Below are positions 16,297-25,366 of a stretch of 64,000 nt of DNA, in pieces. Numbering within the stretch: the first letter of the stretch is position 1; each line of letters opens with the position of its first letter. The position numbers and the translations under genes are program-made. The stretch spans positions 1,178,001 through 1,242,000 of the forward strand of contig NZ_CP179727.1 of assembly GCF_047425875.1 (NCBI RefSeq), given 5' to 3'. The stretch is from Macrococcoides animalis (GTDB lineage: Bacteria > Bacillota > Bacilli > Staphylococcales > Staphylococcaceae). The notes under the pieces were generated by a model that saw only the letters and a list, made by a program, of their open reading frames with translations, was not told the origin of the DNA and searched no databases.

Positions 16297-16875
16297 TTAT
16301 GAAATACTTCTCATCGTATATACAATATCAAAAAAATAATTTGCTACTGTTTCTGATTCATCTCTAAAGTTTTGATGCATCCATTCTTCAATTAAACCAA
16401 GTAATGCAGATGCGGCAAAGTTTGCGATATAGTTATCTGGAATCTTTGAATCTCTAAACACCGATAAACTATTGTTTTTGAATTGTTTAATCAATAATTG
16501 TTTCAAATGTTTTTCAAAATTAAAAGGCAAATCCGAAAGCATCAATAACTTAAATGTCTCTTTTCTTTCCTCTATGAAATGAAAAATAGTAATACAATAA
16601 ATCACTGAAAAATTGTCTTCCATCTGATTAATAATATTTTGAGCATCAATTTTATTCAATAGTATTTCCAATTGTAACATCATATTTTTTATCATCTTTT
16701 CACACAAATCATATTTGTCTAAATAATGATGATAAAAAGTACTCCGATTTACTTGTGCTTTCTTTGAAATATCCATTATTGTAATTTTCCCAAAAGACTT
16801 CATTTTTAATAATTCAATAAAACTATTTTCGATATTATTTCTTGTTTCAATATTCATTTTCTCGTAAGTATTCAT
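16297..16875 (-). CDS. TetR family transcriptional regulator
   Basis: A 192-residue regulator. N-terminal HTH about 10-55 (IENSFIELLKMKSFGKITIMDISKKAQVNRSTFYHHY), with the canonical TFYHHY ending; the C-terminal part contains NFAASALLGLIEEWMHQNF. The ATG at 16875 follows GGTGG. It is divergent from a small membrane protein and probably binds the repeats in the 100-bp gap. A truncated paralogue of its C-terminal half lies at 44271-44651. Confidence 0.88.
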   Translation of the reverse strand: MNTYEKMNIETRNNIENSFIELLKMKSFGKITIMDISKKAQVNRSTFYHHYLDKYDLCEKMIKNMMLQLEILLNKIDAQNIINQMEDNFSVIYCITIFHFIEERKETFKLLMLSDLPFNFEKHLKQLLIKQFKNNSLSVFRDSKIPDNYIANFAASALLGLIEEWMHQNFRDESETVANYFFDIVYTMRSIS

Positions 16876-16904
16876 TCGAACCACCATCCGACATATCCAT
16901 TAAT

Positions 16905-16950
16905 TTTGTTCATTGCAAGTAATAACTGTTCTTACTATAGTTATTGTTAT
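16905..16950. promoter_or_regulatory. Probable TetR operator between tetR and the membrane protein
   Basis: AATAACTG and AGTTATT half-sites around TTCTTACTAT, followed by TTGTTATAAC. The core TACTATAGTTA recurs at 18884-18905 before the permease gene, as a palindrome CTATAGTTA-CAGC-TAACAATAG. Confidence 0.55.
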
Positions 16951-16977
16951 AACTTATTTGAAGAAAGGAATTTCAAC

Positions 16978-17358
16978 TTGAAAAAAATTTCACATATATT
17001 ATTCTCTATTATAGCAGTTACAGTATTAGGATATGCAATGATAACAAATCATCCAGGAAAAACCATTATGCTTATCTTCTTTGCCCTCGGTTTTTGTTTA
17101 GCATTCTTACGATTATTCGTAAATAACTCAATCAAGAAAATGAAAGGTAAACATATCGGCATCAAACTGTTGTTCTTTTCAACTTTACTAGGTATAGGAT
17201 TACCTATACAAAATTGGTTTAGAACAAATATATTATTTAAAATCGAACAAGATTATCTTACATATTGTATTATCTTGCTTGTCAGCGGTATGATAGTAAC
17301 CACGTTAAGCGTCAATAGAATTAATCTTAAGATTAATTCCTCGGCTAATTTAAATTAA
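16978..17358 (+). CDS. Small four-helix membrane protein
   Basis: A 126-residue protein with four predicted helices (HILFSIIAVTVLGYAMI; IMLIFFALGFCLAFLRLF; IGIKLLFFSTLLGIGLPI; YCIILLVSGMIVTTLSV). The family is not recognised. The TTG start at 16978 is chosen because AAGGAA lies seven bases upstream and the N-terminus LKKISHILF looks natural; the longer in-frame ATG at 16906 overlaps the operator region. It is probably under control of the divergent TetR. Confidence 0.6.
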   Translation: MKKISHILFSIIAVTVLGYAMITNHPGKTIMLIFFALGFCLAFLRLFVNNSIKKMKGKHIGIKLLFFSTLLGIGLPIQNWFRTNILFKIEQDYLTYCIILLVSGMIVTTLSVNRINLKINSSANLN

Positions 17359-17376
17359 TATGTTTCCACAAGTATT

Positions 17377-17416
17377 AAACCGAATCATTCAGATTTTAAA
17401 TGATTCGGTTTAATTT
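17377..17416. terminator. Bidirectional terminator
   Basis: AAACCGAATCATT / AATGATTCGGTTT stem with A/T flanks, between convergent membrane-protein and permease genes. Confidence 0.88.
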
Positions 17417-18833
17417 AAAAGCTCGTTATTCTTCCACTCATAATGAAATATATACCTACTATTGTGAATATACCGAGCGCTACAAAGATTAATTTATCTA
17501 TATTTGTGATTGACCTATCATGCTTCTTCTGAACCTTACAATATACAAATATGCCTGGGAAAAATAACATCATCGTCAAAAGCAAAAATTCAATTCCGGC
17601 TGCGATAATAAGCCAAATACTATAAACAGAAGCAATTAATCCAATTATTTTTTGGGTGATTGATAATTTATGCTGTCTACTAAACTTTAATTGATAGAAT
17701 GCACTAAAGGCATAAGGTAATAGGACTGCTGATGATGCTAGGCTAAATGCAAATCGATATGCTTTATCTGTAAACAATAATGTAATAAAGAACGTTTGAA
17801 TAATTAAGAAGGTTATCAACATCGCATTCACTGGTGCACTATTTTTGTTGTCTCTACCTAGCCATTCTGGGAAGATGTTATCTTTTGCAGCTAAGTTTGG
17901 TACCTCTGCTGATAGTAATGACCAACCTAACCATGCACCCATTACCGAAATCATTAGACCAATATTTATGAAATGTGCGCCCCATCCACCCACGATGTGT
18001 TCCATGACTGCTGCCATTGATGGACTTTCTAAATCTGCAATCTTATTTTGGATAATTACGCCTTGTGCAAGCAATGTAATCATAATATAAATTATCAATA
18101 CACTCACTAGACCAATGATTGTTGCCTTACCAACATCTTTTCTATGCTTTGCTCTACTTGAGAATACTACTGCACCCTCAACACCTAGAAATGCCCAAAC
18201 TGTAACCATCATCGTACTTTTCACTTGAGACATCATATCGAAGAAATCAAATGATTTTTGGCCATTATCCGTCATGCCATAAAAACCCGTCATAAATGTT
18301 TCAAAATTAAAAACTACAATTAGAGCAATAATAAACACGAATATAGGTATTAACTTTGCTATTGTAACTATTATATTAACAAATGCCGCGTTCTTTACAC
18401 CTTTAGAGATTAAGAAGAATACACTCCACAACAATATCGAAGCCAATATGATACTAGGTATATTGTGTCCTCCTTCAAACATCGGCAAGAATGTACCTAG
18501 TGCTGTCATCAGTAAAGTACCGTATGCAACATTACCGAGTAATGTACTGAACCAATAACCCCAAGCTGCATTAAACCCCATGTAATCTCCAAATCCAGCT
18601 TTTGCATAACTATATATACCACCATCTAAATCAGGTCTCATCCTCATTAAATTTTGAAAACTTAATCCTAAAGAAATCATACCAATTCCTGTAATAATCC
18701 ATCCGATGATAATTGAAAGACCACCTGATTTACCACCCATATCTGTGATTAAGTTAAATGCACCACCGCCAATCATCGAACCTATTACCATTGCAACAAG
18801 GGCAAATAACCCTAATCTTTTATCTTGATTCAA
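17415..18833 (-). CDS. APC-family basic amino acid permease/antiporter (ArcD-like)
   Basis: A 472-residue permease with 12 helices. The motif GSMIGGGAFNL near residue 18-28 is the substrate carboxylate-binding loop of the amino acid/polyamine antiporter family, and the layout (GGIYSYAKAGFGDYMGFNAAWGYW near 71-94; VWAFLGVEGAVVFSSRAKH near 213) is that of arginine/ornithine or lysine antiporters. The substrate is inferred only. A TetR-type palindrome upstream (18884-18905) is shared with the neighbouring tetR region, so it probably belongs to that regulon. Confidence 0.85.
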   Translation of the reverse strand: MNQDKRLGLFALVAMVIGSMIGGGAFNLITDMGGKSGGLSIIIGWIITGIGMISLGLSFQNLMRMRPDLDGGIYSYAKAGFGDYMGFNAAWGYWFSTLLGNVAYGTLLMTALGTFLPMFEGGHNIPSIILASILLWSVFFLISKGVKNAAFVNIIVTIAKLIPIFVFIIALIVVFNFETFMTGFYGMTDNGQKSFDFFDMMSQVKSTMMVTVWAFLGVEGAVVFSSRAKHRKDVGKATIIGLVSVLIIYIMITLLAQGVIIQNKIADLESPSMAAVMEHIVGGWGAHFINIGLMISVMGAWLGWSLLSAEVPNLAAKDNIFPEWLGRDNKNSAPVNAMLITFLIIQTFFITLLFTDKAYRFAFSLASSAVLLPYAFSAFYQLKFSRQHKLSITQKIIGLIASVYSIWLIIAAGIEFLLLTMMLFFPGIFVYCKVQKKHDRSITNIDKLIFVALGIFTIVGIYFIMSGRITSF

Positions 18834-18883
18834 GAATACTCACTCCACTGTCATTTTTTATCCTGTTCAGCTCTAATGTTTAT

Positions 18884-18905
18884 TTTTACTACTATAGTTA
18901 CAGCT
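18884..18905. promoter_or_regulatory. TetR-type palindrome upstream of the permease
   Basis: CTATAGTTA-CAGC-TAACAATAG, a near-perfect inverted repeat 51 bp before the permease ATG. It shares TACTATAGTTA with the tetR intergenic region at about 16933-16943. Confidence 0.55.
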
Positions 18906-19072
18906 AACAATAGTATTCTACACTATTTAGAAACGCTTTCAAAAAAACAAATTGTAAAAACTTTTACATTTATGATTTGTCAGTGAATATTCATACAATT
19001 CTTTAATAATCACACTGTAGTATATTATAATACAAGTGATTAGCTTGTTTATTACTACGAGGAGGGATTACT

Positions 19073-20317
19073 TTGAATATGCATCGTGTGCTCTCAACAT
19101 TAAAAAGCTTTAATCATTTAGGTTTTAGTACACAGCTAGATGGTATCAATCGCCTAGCTTTCACCCATAATGAACGATTAGCCGCTTTAAAATTTTCAAT
19201 GTACTGTCAAGAATTAGGTATGAGTGTTTATTTTGATAGGATTGGTAATGTTATCGCTAGAAGAGATGGCAAAGATAACTCATTGCCCGCTGTTGTGATT
19301 GGATCACACATAGATACTGTTCCAGAGGGTGGACAATATGATGGATTACTCGGTGTGGTAGGTGCATTAGAAGTCGTTAGACACCTTAATGATTTAAAGC
19401 TTATCACAGACCATCCTATTGAAATCATTGCCTTTAGTTGTGAAGAATCAGCTAGATTTAATGTATCAACTATCGGTAGTAAGTATTTATGTGGATTGTT
19501 AAGTGAAGCAGACATGAAAAATATCATAGATAAAAATGGAGAAACTTTACTTGAAGTAATTGAAACAATGGCTTCTACCGACTCATCTCGTTCTTCATTT
19601 CACGATAATAACAATATGAAAGCATTCTTAGAATTACACATAGAACAAGGCCCTATCCTAGAGAAAAAAGAAAAAGATATTGGTATTGTTACACACATTG
19701 CAGCACCAGAACGTTTAAAAGTTACTTTAAATGGAATAACGAGTCATTCAGGTTCAACGCCCATGACGATGCGAAAAGATGCTTTAGTATGTGGTGCTGA
19801 GATTATTCAAAGCGTAGAAACAATCGCTCATGAATATCATCAAGACGGTATCGTCGCAACAGTTGGTGGTATTAACGTCTCACCAAATACAATGAATGCC
19901 GTAGCAGGAGATGTAACTTTATTAATTGATATTAGAGGGATAAATAAAGATATTCGCGATGGCGTTGTTCAAAAAATCATAGGACAAATTGAATTCATAT
20001 GCTCTAAACGTGATATCGAAATAACAATCGAATCTCTTGGTAATGACACACCCATTGCACTCTCTGAGAAAATTGCTGATATTATTGAAGAAAAAGTAAT
20101 GCATCAAAAACTTTCTAGTCGTCGTATGTTTAGTGGTGCCGGACACGATGCAATGCATATGGCTAAGTTTTGTCCCACAAGTATGATATTTATCCCATGT
20201 AAAGACGGTATCAGTCATTCACCATCAGAATCAGTTACCGAAGATCAAATAAAAAATGGTATTAACGTATTAATAGATACGGCATTAGAGCTCGCATCTG
20301 CAAGTACAAAATTATAA
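19073..20317 (+). CDS. M20 family hydantoinase/carbamoylase amidohydrolase
   Basis: A 414-residue metal-dependent amidase (allantoate amidohydrolase / N-carbamoyl-L-amino acid hydrolase / ureidoglycolate family). Metal ligands are visible in GSHIDTVPEGGQYDGLLG (His/Asp near 83-96), in FSCEESARFN (Glu-Glu near 129) and in LHIEQGPILE (His near 193); HSPSESV near the C-terminus holds the last ligand. TSHSGSTPM is the dimerisation lid motif. The ATG at 19079 is an alternative to the TTG start at 19073; GAGGAGGG favours 19073. The exact substrate is unknown; no purine catabolism genes are nearby. Confidence 0.87.
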   Translation: MNMHRVLSTLKSFNHLGFSTQLDGINRLAFTHNERLAALKFSMYCQELGMSVYFDRIGNVIARRDGKDNSLPAVVIGSHIDTVPEGGQYDGLLGVVGALEVVRHLNDLKLITDHPIEIIAFSCEESARFNVSTIGSKYLCGLLSEADMKNIIDKNGETLLEVIETMASTDSSRSSFHDNNNMKAFLELHIEQGPILEKKEKDIGIVTHIAAPERLKVTLNGITSHSGSTPMTMRKDALVCGAEIIQSVETIAHEYHQDGIVATVGGINVSPNTMNAVAGDVTLLIDIRGINKDIRDGVVQKIIGQIEFICSKRDIEITIESLGNDTPIALSEKIADIIEEKVMHQKLSSRRMFSGAGHDAMHMAKFCPTSMIFIPCKDGISHSPSESVTEDQIKNGINVLIDTALELASASTKL

Positions 20318-20322
20318 AAATT

Positions 20323-20358
20323 AAGCGACTGGAGAAATTTTTCCCAGTCGCTTTTAAG
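20323..20358 (+). terminator. Terminator after the M20 amidase
   Basis: AAGCGACTGG / CCAGTCGCTT stem followed by TTAAG, 6 bp after the stop. Confidence 0.82.
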
Positions 20359-20417
20359 AATATTATTAATCTAGCAAAAAATATCCTTATGCGTCACGAT
20401 AATATCTCCTTAATCTT

Positions 20418-20888
20418 TTACTTTAATTCACTAGTAATAATGCGATCTATTGTATACATCCATACGATATGGCCGATAAATTCTGAAATATGTTCTTCTA
20501 TTGGTTGTTTTGCAGGAGTTGGTACAGTCTTAGTTATCGGCAAAAGCACCTCATGGAATAATACGAATAATCCAGTGCCATATAAACTGCCTTTACCCAA
20601 AGAAATGACTGGAAACGCGTCTTTTAAAAGTGCATAAGGAACGCTTGCACCAATAGAGAACCCATGATGAACAAGAGATGTTGTTATTGGCAGTTGGTGT
20701 CCTGAATAAGAATATTTTAAGTTTCTAATATTATCAGGTATGCCTATTTGTCTTAAAAGTGTCTCAGGTGGTGTCTCTTTTTCTCTTTCAGGCGTTCTAG
20801 GTGGTAATAAACTTTCAAATCCTATCTTAACCATACCGCCAATCAAACCAGCAGCTACTGCAGTAGTTAATAATTTTGTTTTGTCCAT
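20418..20888 (-). CDS. YagU family (DUF1440) inner-membrane protein
   Basis: A 156-residue protein with a hydrophobic N-terminal helix (KLLTTAVAAGLIGGMVKIG) and further membrane segments (SIGASVPYALL; LYGTGLFVLFHEVLLPI; FIGHIVWMYTIDRII). The pattern GMVKIGFESLLPPRTPERE and the HxxF/H-rich middle match YagU, which in E. coli is linked to acid resistance. AAAGGGTGATT precedes the ATG at 20888. Single gene, convergent with the amidase. Confidence 0.8.
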   Translation of the reverse strand: MDKTKLLTTAVAAGLIGGMVKIGFESLLPPRTPEREKETPPETLLRQIGIPDNIRNLKYSYSGHQLPITTSLVHHGFSIGASVPYALLKDAFPVISLGKGSLYGTGLFVLFHEVLLPITKTVPTPAKQPIEEHISEFIGHIVWMYTIDRIITSELK

Positions 20889-21067
20889 CAAATCACCCTT
20901 TTTTTATATATTATACCCACATTGTAAACTGATAATTTTATTATTGCCGTTTCGAATTATCAATAATACACTATTGTTGCTTTAGCCTAAATGATAAGTC
21001 TTCTTATCTATCTTTCTAAACTTCTAATGTTAAGATTGAACCATATTCAATTTGAGTGGAGGTAATC

Positions 21068-22501
21068 ATGTTTAATTTTAATTTCGATAATACTTTTCTT
21101 AAATTATCAGATGATTTTTATGAGTTATGTAATCCAGCTAAATCTTCTCAATCTGAGCTTATCATATTCAATAAAGAATTAGCTGAACAACTCAATTTAG
21201 ATACAGATCTACAACATCATCCTGAATATTTAACAGGAACTCTAATTATTCCTGGAAGTGAGCCAAGTGCACATGCTTACGCAGGGCATCAGTTTGGACA
21301 ATTCACAATGCTTGGTGACGGGCGTGCACATGTGCTCGGTGAACATGTGACGAAGGGCGACGAGCGATACGATATTCAATTAAAAGGCTCAGGAAGAACA
21401 CTTTTCTCCAGAACTGGTGATGGTTGTGCTGCAATTGGACCTATGCTTAGAGAATATATTATTAGTGAAGCAATGCAGAATCTTAATATACCTACAGCAC
21501 GTAGCCTTGCCGTAACTCTAACAGGAGATAATGTTTACCGTGAAACATCACTGCCTGGTGCTGTCCTTGTTCGTATTGCTCAAAGTAATCTACGTATTGG
21601 AACATTTGAATATGCAATTCGTACTGAAGATAAAAAGAATATTAAAGCATTAGCCGATTATGCAATTGAGCGGCATTATCCAGAAATCAAAGATAGTCAT
21701 AATCCATATCTATCATTGCTGAATAAGGTAATAGAAAAACAGGCCACTCTCATTGCTAAATGGCAATCCATCGGCTTTATTCACGGTGTCATGAACACAG
21801 ATAATATGACGATAAGCGGAGAAACGATTGATTATGGCCCGTGCGCCTTTATGGATACATATAATCCAGCAACTGTTTTTAGTTCTATTGATCAATACGG
21901 TAGATATGCATACAACAATCAGCCTAGTATTGGTTTATGGAACTTAACACGTTTCGCTGAGACTTTAGTACCATTAATTGATTCGCATGAAGAGACTGCT
22001 ATACAATATGCTGAAACAGCACTGGGTACTTATCAAGATCTTTACGTTCAACATTACATTCAACATTTTGGTAAGAAGATTGGTATAGAGAACATTCAAC
22101 GACAAGATTTTCAACTGGTAATCGATTTACTCACACTATTTGAAAAATATGAACTCGACTTTACAAGTACATTTAGAAGTTTAGCGACAAACACATTCAC
22201 TGATAAATCATTTTATAAATTTGACGATATACAATCTTGGTATAAACGATGGGAAACGTTTATCAAACAACATACAGTAACTGATGCGCACGACCTCATG
22301 CAATCCGTAAACCCAGCTATCATACCAAGAAATCATCTTGTAGAAGAAGCACTGAGTGATGCGACAATCGCTCGTGATTATACAAAGTTAAATCAATTAC
22401 TTGAAGCTATCAAAAAGCCATTTGACGATAACCATAACGTAAAATTTCTCAATCCAGCTCCACCAAGCAATAAAGATTATCAGACGTATTGTGGAACTTA
22501 A
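21068..22501 (+). CDS. selO: SelO/YdiU protein adenylyltransferase (pseudokinase fold)
   Basis: A 477-residue SelO protein that transfers AMP from ATP to Ser/Thr/Tyr of target proteins, part of oxidative-stress signalling. Key stretches are AYAGHQFGQFTMLGDGRA (near 80), QLKGSGRTLFSRTGDGCAAI (near 105, nucleotide-binding Lys and Arg), and the flipped active-site loop HGVMNTDNMTISGETIDYG with catalytic Asp/Asn and DYG (near 238-256). Start ATG 21068 has GGAGGT four bases upstream; a GTG four codons earlier overlaps that site. The C-terminal selenocysteine/Cys position is represented by the final YCGT. Confidence 0.93.
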   Translation: MFNFNFDNTFLKLSDDFYELCNPAKSSQSELIIFNKELAEQLNLDTDLQHHPEYLTGTLIIPGSEPSAHAYAGHQFGQFTMLGDGRAHVLGEHVTKGDERYDIQLKGSGRTLFSRTGDGCAAIGPMLREYIISEAMQNLNIPTARSLAVTLTGDNVYRETSLPGAVLVRIAQSNLRIGTFEYAIRTEDKKNIKALADYAIERHYPEIKDSHNPYLSLLNKVIEKQATLIAKWQSIGFIHGVMNTDNMTISGETIDYGPCAFMDTYNPATVFSSIDQYGRYAYNNQPSIGLWNLTRFAETLVPLIDSHEETAIQYAETALGTYQDLYVQHYIQHFGKKIGIENIQRQDFQLVIDLLTLFEKYELDFTSTFRSLATNTFTDKSFYKFDDIQSWYKRWETFIKQHTVTDAHDLMQSVNPAIIPRNHLVEEALSDATIARDYTKLNQLLEAIKKPFDDNHNVKFLNPAPPSNKDYQTYCGT

Positions 22502-22543
22502 TATTGAAGGTTATACAATGACTCATATTTCAGTAAATCTAAA

Positions 22544-22588
22544 AAAGAAAGAGAAATTCGATTAAAAATCGAATTTCTCTTTCTTTTT
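22544..22588 (+). terminator. Terminator after selO
   Basis: A 20-bp perfect stem with arms AAAGAAAGAGAAATTCGATT and its complement, loop AAA. It also lies downstream of the convergent DUF3021 gene and may serve both. Confidence 0.85.
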
Positions 22589-22635
22589 GATTGATTATTC
22601 ATAGGAGTTGAACAATAGCTCACTCTATCATTATG

Positions 22636-23028
22636 TTACTTATGATGTTCAGGAACATTTTTCAATACGTACTTACTTACTAAATAACCTATCGAAGCAC
22701 CAATAACACCAAATATTACGAAACTTAATAGTGCAGTTAAATATCCAGATGGTTGACTTGTATCAAACCAACCACTAATGATTAGTGCAGGATATACAGT
22801 GAATAACATACATATTGTATGTGCGATAATTTTCTTTTTAACGGTCCAAACATCATAGTCATATATAACTGAGAAAGCTGCTAGAGCTACACTAATAATC
22901 GTTGCAGCTAATATAGATTGTGTCTGCTTTTCATCGCCTGATTGCATTGAAAAATAAAGAGATATTCCCATACATACTAGAACTATACCGCCGCGAATTA
23001 AACCTTGAATCACTAATTTTTTCTTCAT
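22636..23028 (-). CDS. DUF3021 family four-helix membrane protein
   Basis: A 130-residue integral membrane protein. Helices are at about 7-27 (IQGLIRGGIVLVCMGISLYFS), 38-58, 68-88 (IIAHTICMLFTVYPALIISGW) and 97-118. The N-terminal GLIRGG and central TICMLFTVYP are typical of DUF3021, whose genes often accompany LytTR regulators; no LytTR gene is present here. Function unknown. GGAGGT precedes the ATG. Confidence 0.75.
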   Translation of the reverse strand: MKKKLVIQGLIRGGIVLVCMGISLYFSMQSGDEKQTQSILAATIISVALAAFSVIYDYDVWTVKKKIIAHTICMLFTVYPALIISGWFDTSQPSGYLTALLSFVIFGVIGASIGYLVSKYVLKNVPEHHK

Positions 23029-23217
23029 TCTAAACGTACCTCCTATTTTATCTAAGTAACCTTACATGTCTTTTAATTTCATCATAGATAATCAAATTTT
23101 ATAATTTATTGTATTTTTTTACTTTTATTATATACCTCTATTCTCTATAATCTTTAGTGTAATGTGACAAATTCATAACTTAAATTTTATGAAATATTAG
23201 TTATTTTTTTATAAAAA

Positions 23218-23250
23218 AATAAGCTAACCAATAATTTGGTTAACTTAATA
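23218..23250 (-). terminator. Terminator after the PepSY lipoprotein
   Basis: AAGCTAACCAA / TTGGTTAACTT with loop TAAT, followed by a T run on the minus strand. The 227-bp gap upstream of it holds no gene. Confidence 0.75.
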
Positions 23251-23255
23251 TTTTA

Positions 23256-23966
23256 TTATGCATCTTGCGATAATATCTTCATATCTTTTGCATCAATTTC
23301 AAATTCTTTTGTTTTACCATCTTTGCCTTTGATTTCTAGATTATATTTAAATTTGCCGTCATCATGGTCAAGTGACCACTCTTTTATATCACCATCATAA
23401 ACTTTTTGAGCAGTTTTGATGATTTTATCAACAGGTACAAATTTACCATAGTCAAATGTCTTAACATTGTCAGTATCATCTTCTACTTCAGTCGAAAGAA
23501 CTTTATTCTCTTTTACATCTACTTTAATCTCATGCGTCTTCTTATTAGAATCTATTAATGAAATTGCATAAACCCATTTATTATTATCATGATCAAATGA
23601 AATACTTTCTAGATCACCTTGAACCTTAGATTGTGCTGTTTTAATCGCATCTTCTGGCATAGTTTTGATTTGATCAATGCTGATTGATGCTTCATTTGAA
23701 TCATCATCGTCATCTGCTTCAGTTGCTTCATCAGTATTATCAACATCTGCTTGATTATCGTCATCCGCATCATCTTTTGCTGTATTATCTTTGTTTGCAT
23801 TATCATCTGCATCGTTAGTATCTGTCGCTTTAGTATCTGTTTTTTCAGATTGTTGTTCCGTTTTCGTTTCATCTTTTGGTGCTTTTTCAATATCCTTCGC
23901 ATCATTATTACACGCTGCAAATGCTAATGTCGAACTTAGAATTAAACTTAATATTTTAAATTTCAT
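23256..23966 (-). CDS. PepSY-domain lipoprotein with acidic linker
   Basis: A 236-residue surface lipoprotein. A type II signal ends LAFAAC with the lipid-modified Cys at 19. Residues about 30-95 are a low-complexity Asp/Asn/Thr/Glu tract. Two PepSY repeats follow: the first around AIKTAQSKVQGDLESISFDHD to IKVDVKENKVLS (107-155), the second around IIKTAQKVYDGDIKEWSLDHD to FEIDAKDMKILS (177-230). PepSY domains are thought to inhibit or chaperone extracellular peptidases. A shorter paralogue lacking the acidic tract lies at 26439-26981, on the other side of the ABC exporter genes. Confidence 0.88.
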   Translation of the reverse strand: MKFKILSLILSSTLAFAACNNDAKDIEKAPKDETKTEQQSEKTDTKATDTNDADDNANKDNTAKDDADDDNQADVDNTDEATEADDDDDSNEASISIDQIKTMPEDAIKTAQSKVQGDLESISFDHDNNKWVYAISLIDSNKKTHEIKVDVKENKVLSTEVEDDTDNVKTFDYGKFVPVDKIIKTAQKVYDGDIKEWSLDHDDGKFKYNLEIKGKDGKTKEFEIDAKDMKILSQDA

Positions 23967-24237
23967 ATTAAATTCCCCCTATTATTTTAATAGTATTATC
24001 TTTCCCTATTAATGATTTCAAAAACATTATTTCATAATTTTAGGATAATGATAAACAATGAAAAAGCTGAATTAATGGACAGTTAATGAGATATGTACAA
24101 CAACAAGTCACAAAATCAAAGTTTATTGTAAAGACTATATTTCAATAATAAATTCCTTAGCAATGCTAAAAAATTAAAGTTTGTCCTCTCATACTTCCAT
24201 AACCAAAAGCATCCAACATTTAAGCTGAATTTGATGA

Positions 24238-24278
24238 TTGTTTTATATTAATATTCTACCTATAATACATACATGTAT
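24238..24278 (+). promoter_or_regulatory. Promoter and small palindrome before the ABC exporter operon
   Basis: TTGTTT (24238-24243) and TATAAT (24261-24266) with a 17-bp spacer. The palindrome ATACATGTAT (24269-24278) sits at the expected transcription start and could be an operator. The rest of the 339-bp gap from 23967 shows no gene. Confidence 0.6.
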
Positions 24279-24305
24279 TTACAAATATAAAAAATGAGGT
24301 GTCAT

Positions 24306-25355
24306 ATGTTTCTAGCATGGAAAGAAGTTGTCCATAATAAACTGAAATACAGTCTAATCATAGGTGTACTTATATTAATTTCATACTTACTATTCTTAAT
24401 TTCTGGATTATCGTATGGTCTTATGGACATCAATAGAGAAAGTTTAGATAAGTGGGATCCAGATGCAATTGTTGTCACTAAAGAATCAAATCAAAATATT
24501 GCTCAGTCTATAATGGCTGAAGATACTTTGGATAATAAGTTTGATACAATAGCAAAACTTAAGAGTGTTGCAGTCACAATCTCAAAAAATGACAACAAAT
24601 CAAATACAATGTTATTTGGAATTAATAAAGATGAATTTGTCAAACCAAATATAACGAAAGGTCGCATGTTTAAAAAAGACTTTGAAGTTGTCGCAAATGA
24701 TTCAATCAAACAAAAAGGATTTAAAATGGGTGATACATTAGATATTGCAGGTTTTGAAGACGATTTAAAAATTGTCGGGTTCACTGATAAATCAAAATAT
24801 AATTCAGTTCCTACTTTATTTACAAATAATGATACTGCTGATATCATCTCGTCGAATCGTTTAAAGGGTAAAGTAAGTGCCTTTCTAGTAAAAGATAAAG
24901 ACTATAAAAATATTGAGCTCAATGATACGTTGCAAGCAGTTGAAAAAGAAACTTTTATTACAAAACTACCTGGTTATACAGAACAAAAATTGACTTTAGA
25001 TGTAATGAGCTATTTCTTGTTTGTTATCTCTGCATTTATTATCGGTATATTCTTATACATTATCACAATACAGAAAACACCAGTATTTGGTTTACTAAAA
25101 GCACAAGGTATTGGCAATGGATTCTTAGCGAAATCTCTACTCATCCAGACATTAATCTTATCAGTTATAGCCGTATTAATAGCACTAGGGCTTACTGTTA
25201 TCACTGCAAATATCATACCCGAAGCAGTACCAATACAGTTTTATTGGGATAAAATTGGAATATATGGTATAACAATAATCTTAACAGCCTTGCTCGGTGG
25301 ATTATTCTCAATTCGTTCGATACGAAAAGTCGATCCGTTAAAGACAATAGGATAG
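24306..25355 (+). CDS. MacB/FtsX-type ABC exporter permease (HrtB-like)
   Basis: A 349-residue permease with one N-terminal helix (YSLIIGVLILISYLLFLISGL), a large extracytoplasmic domain (about 40-230), and three C-terminal helices ending in IRSIRKVDPLKTIG, the FtsX/MacB layout. Heme exporter HrtB has the same length, helix plan and C-terminal VDP motif. GAGG before the ATG at 24306 decides the start over the ATG four codons upstream. The permease precedes the ATPase by 11 bp. No HssRS two-component genes are in the window, so heme as substrate is a guess. Confidence 0.8.
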   Translation: MFLAWKEVVHNKLKYSLIIGVLILISYLLFLISGLSYGLMDINRESLDKWDPDAIVVTKESNQNIAQSIMAEDTLDNKFDTIAKLKSVAVTISKNDNKSNTMLFGINKDEFVKPNITKGRMFKKDFEVVANDSIKQKGFKMGDTLDIAGFEDDLKIVGFTDKSKYNSVPTLFTNNDTADIISSNRLKGKVSAFLVKDKDYKNIELNDTLQAVEKETFITKLPGYTEQKLTLDVMSYFLFVISAFIIGIFLYIITIQKTPVFGLLKAQGIGNGFLAKSLLIQTLILSVIAVLIALGLTVITANIIPEAVPIQFYWDKIGIYGITIILTALLGGLFSIRSIRKVDPLKTIG

Positions 25356-25366
25356 AGGTATAAATT

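Noticed and set aside
23609..23920. 103-residue Lys/Met-rich reading frame
   Set aside because: It is another frame of the repetitive acidic linker of the PepSY lipoprotein; it has no ribosome site.
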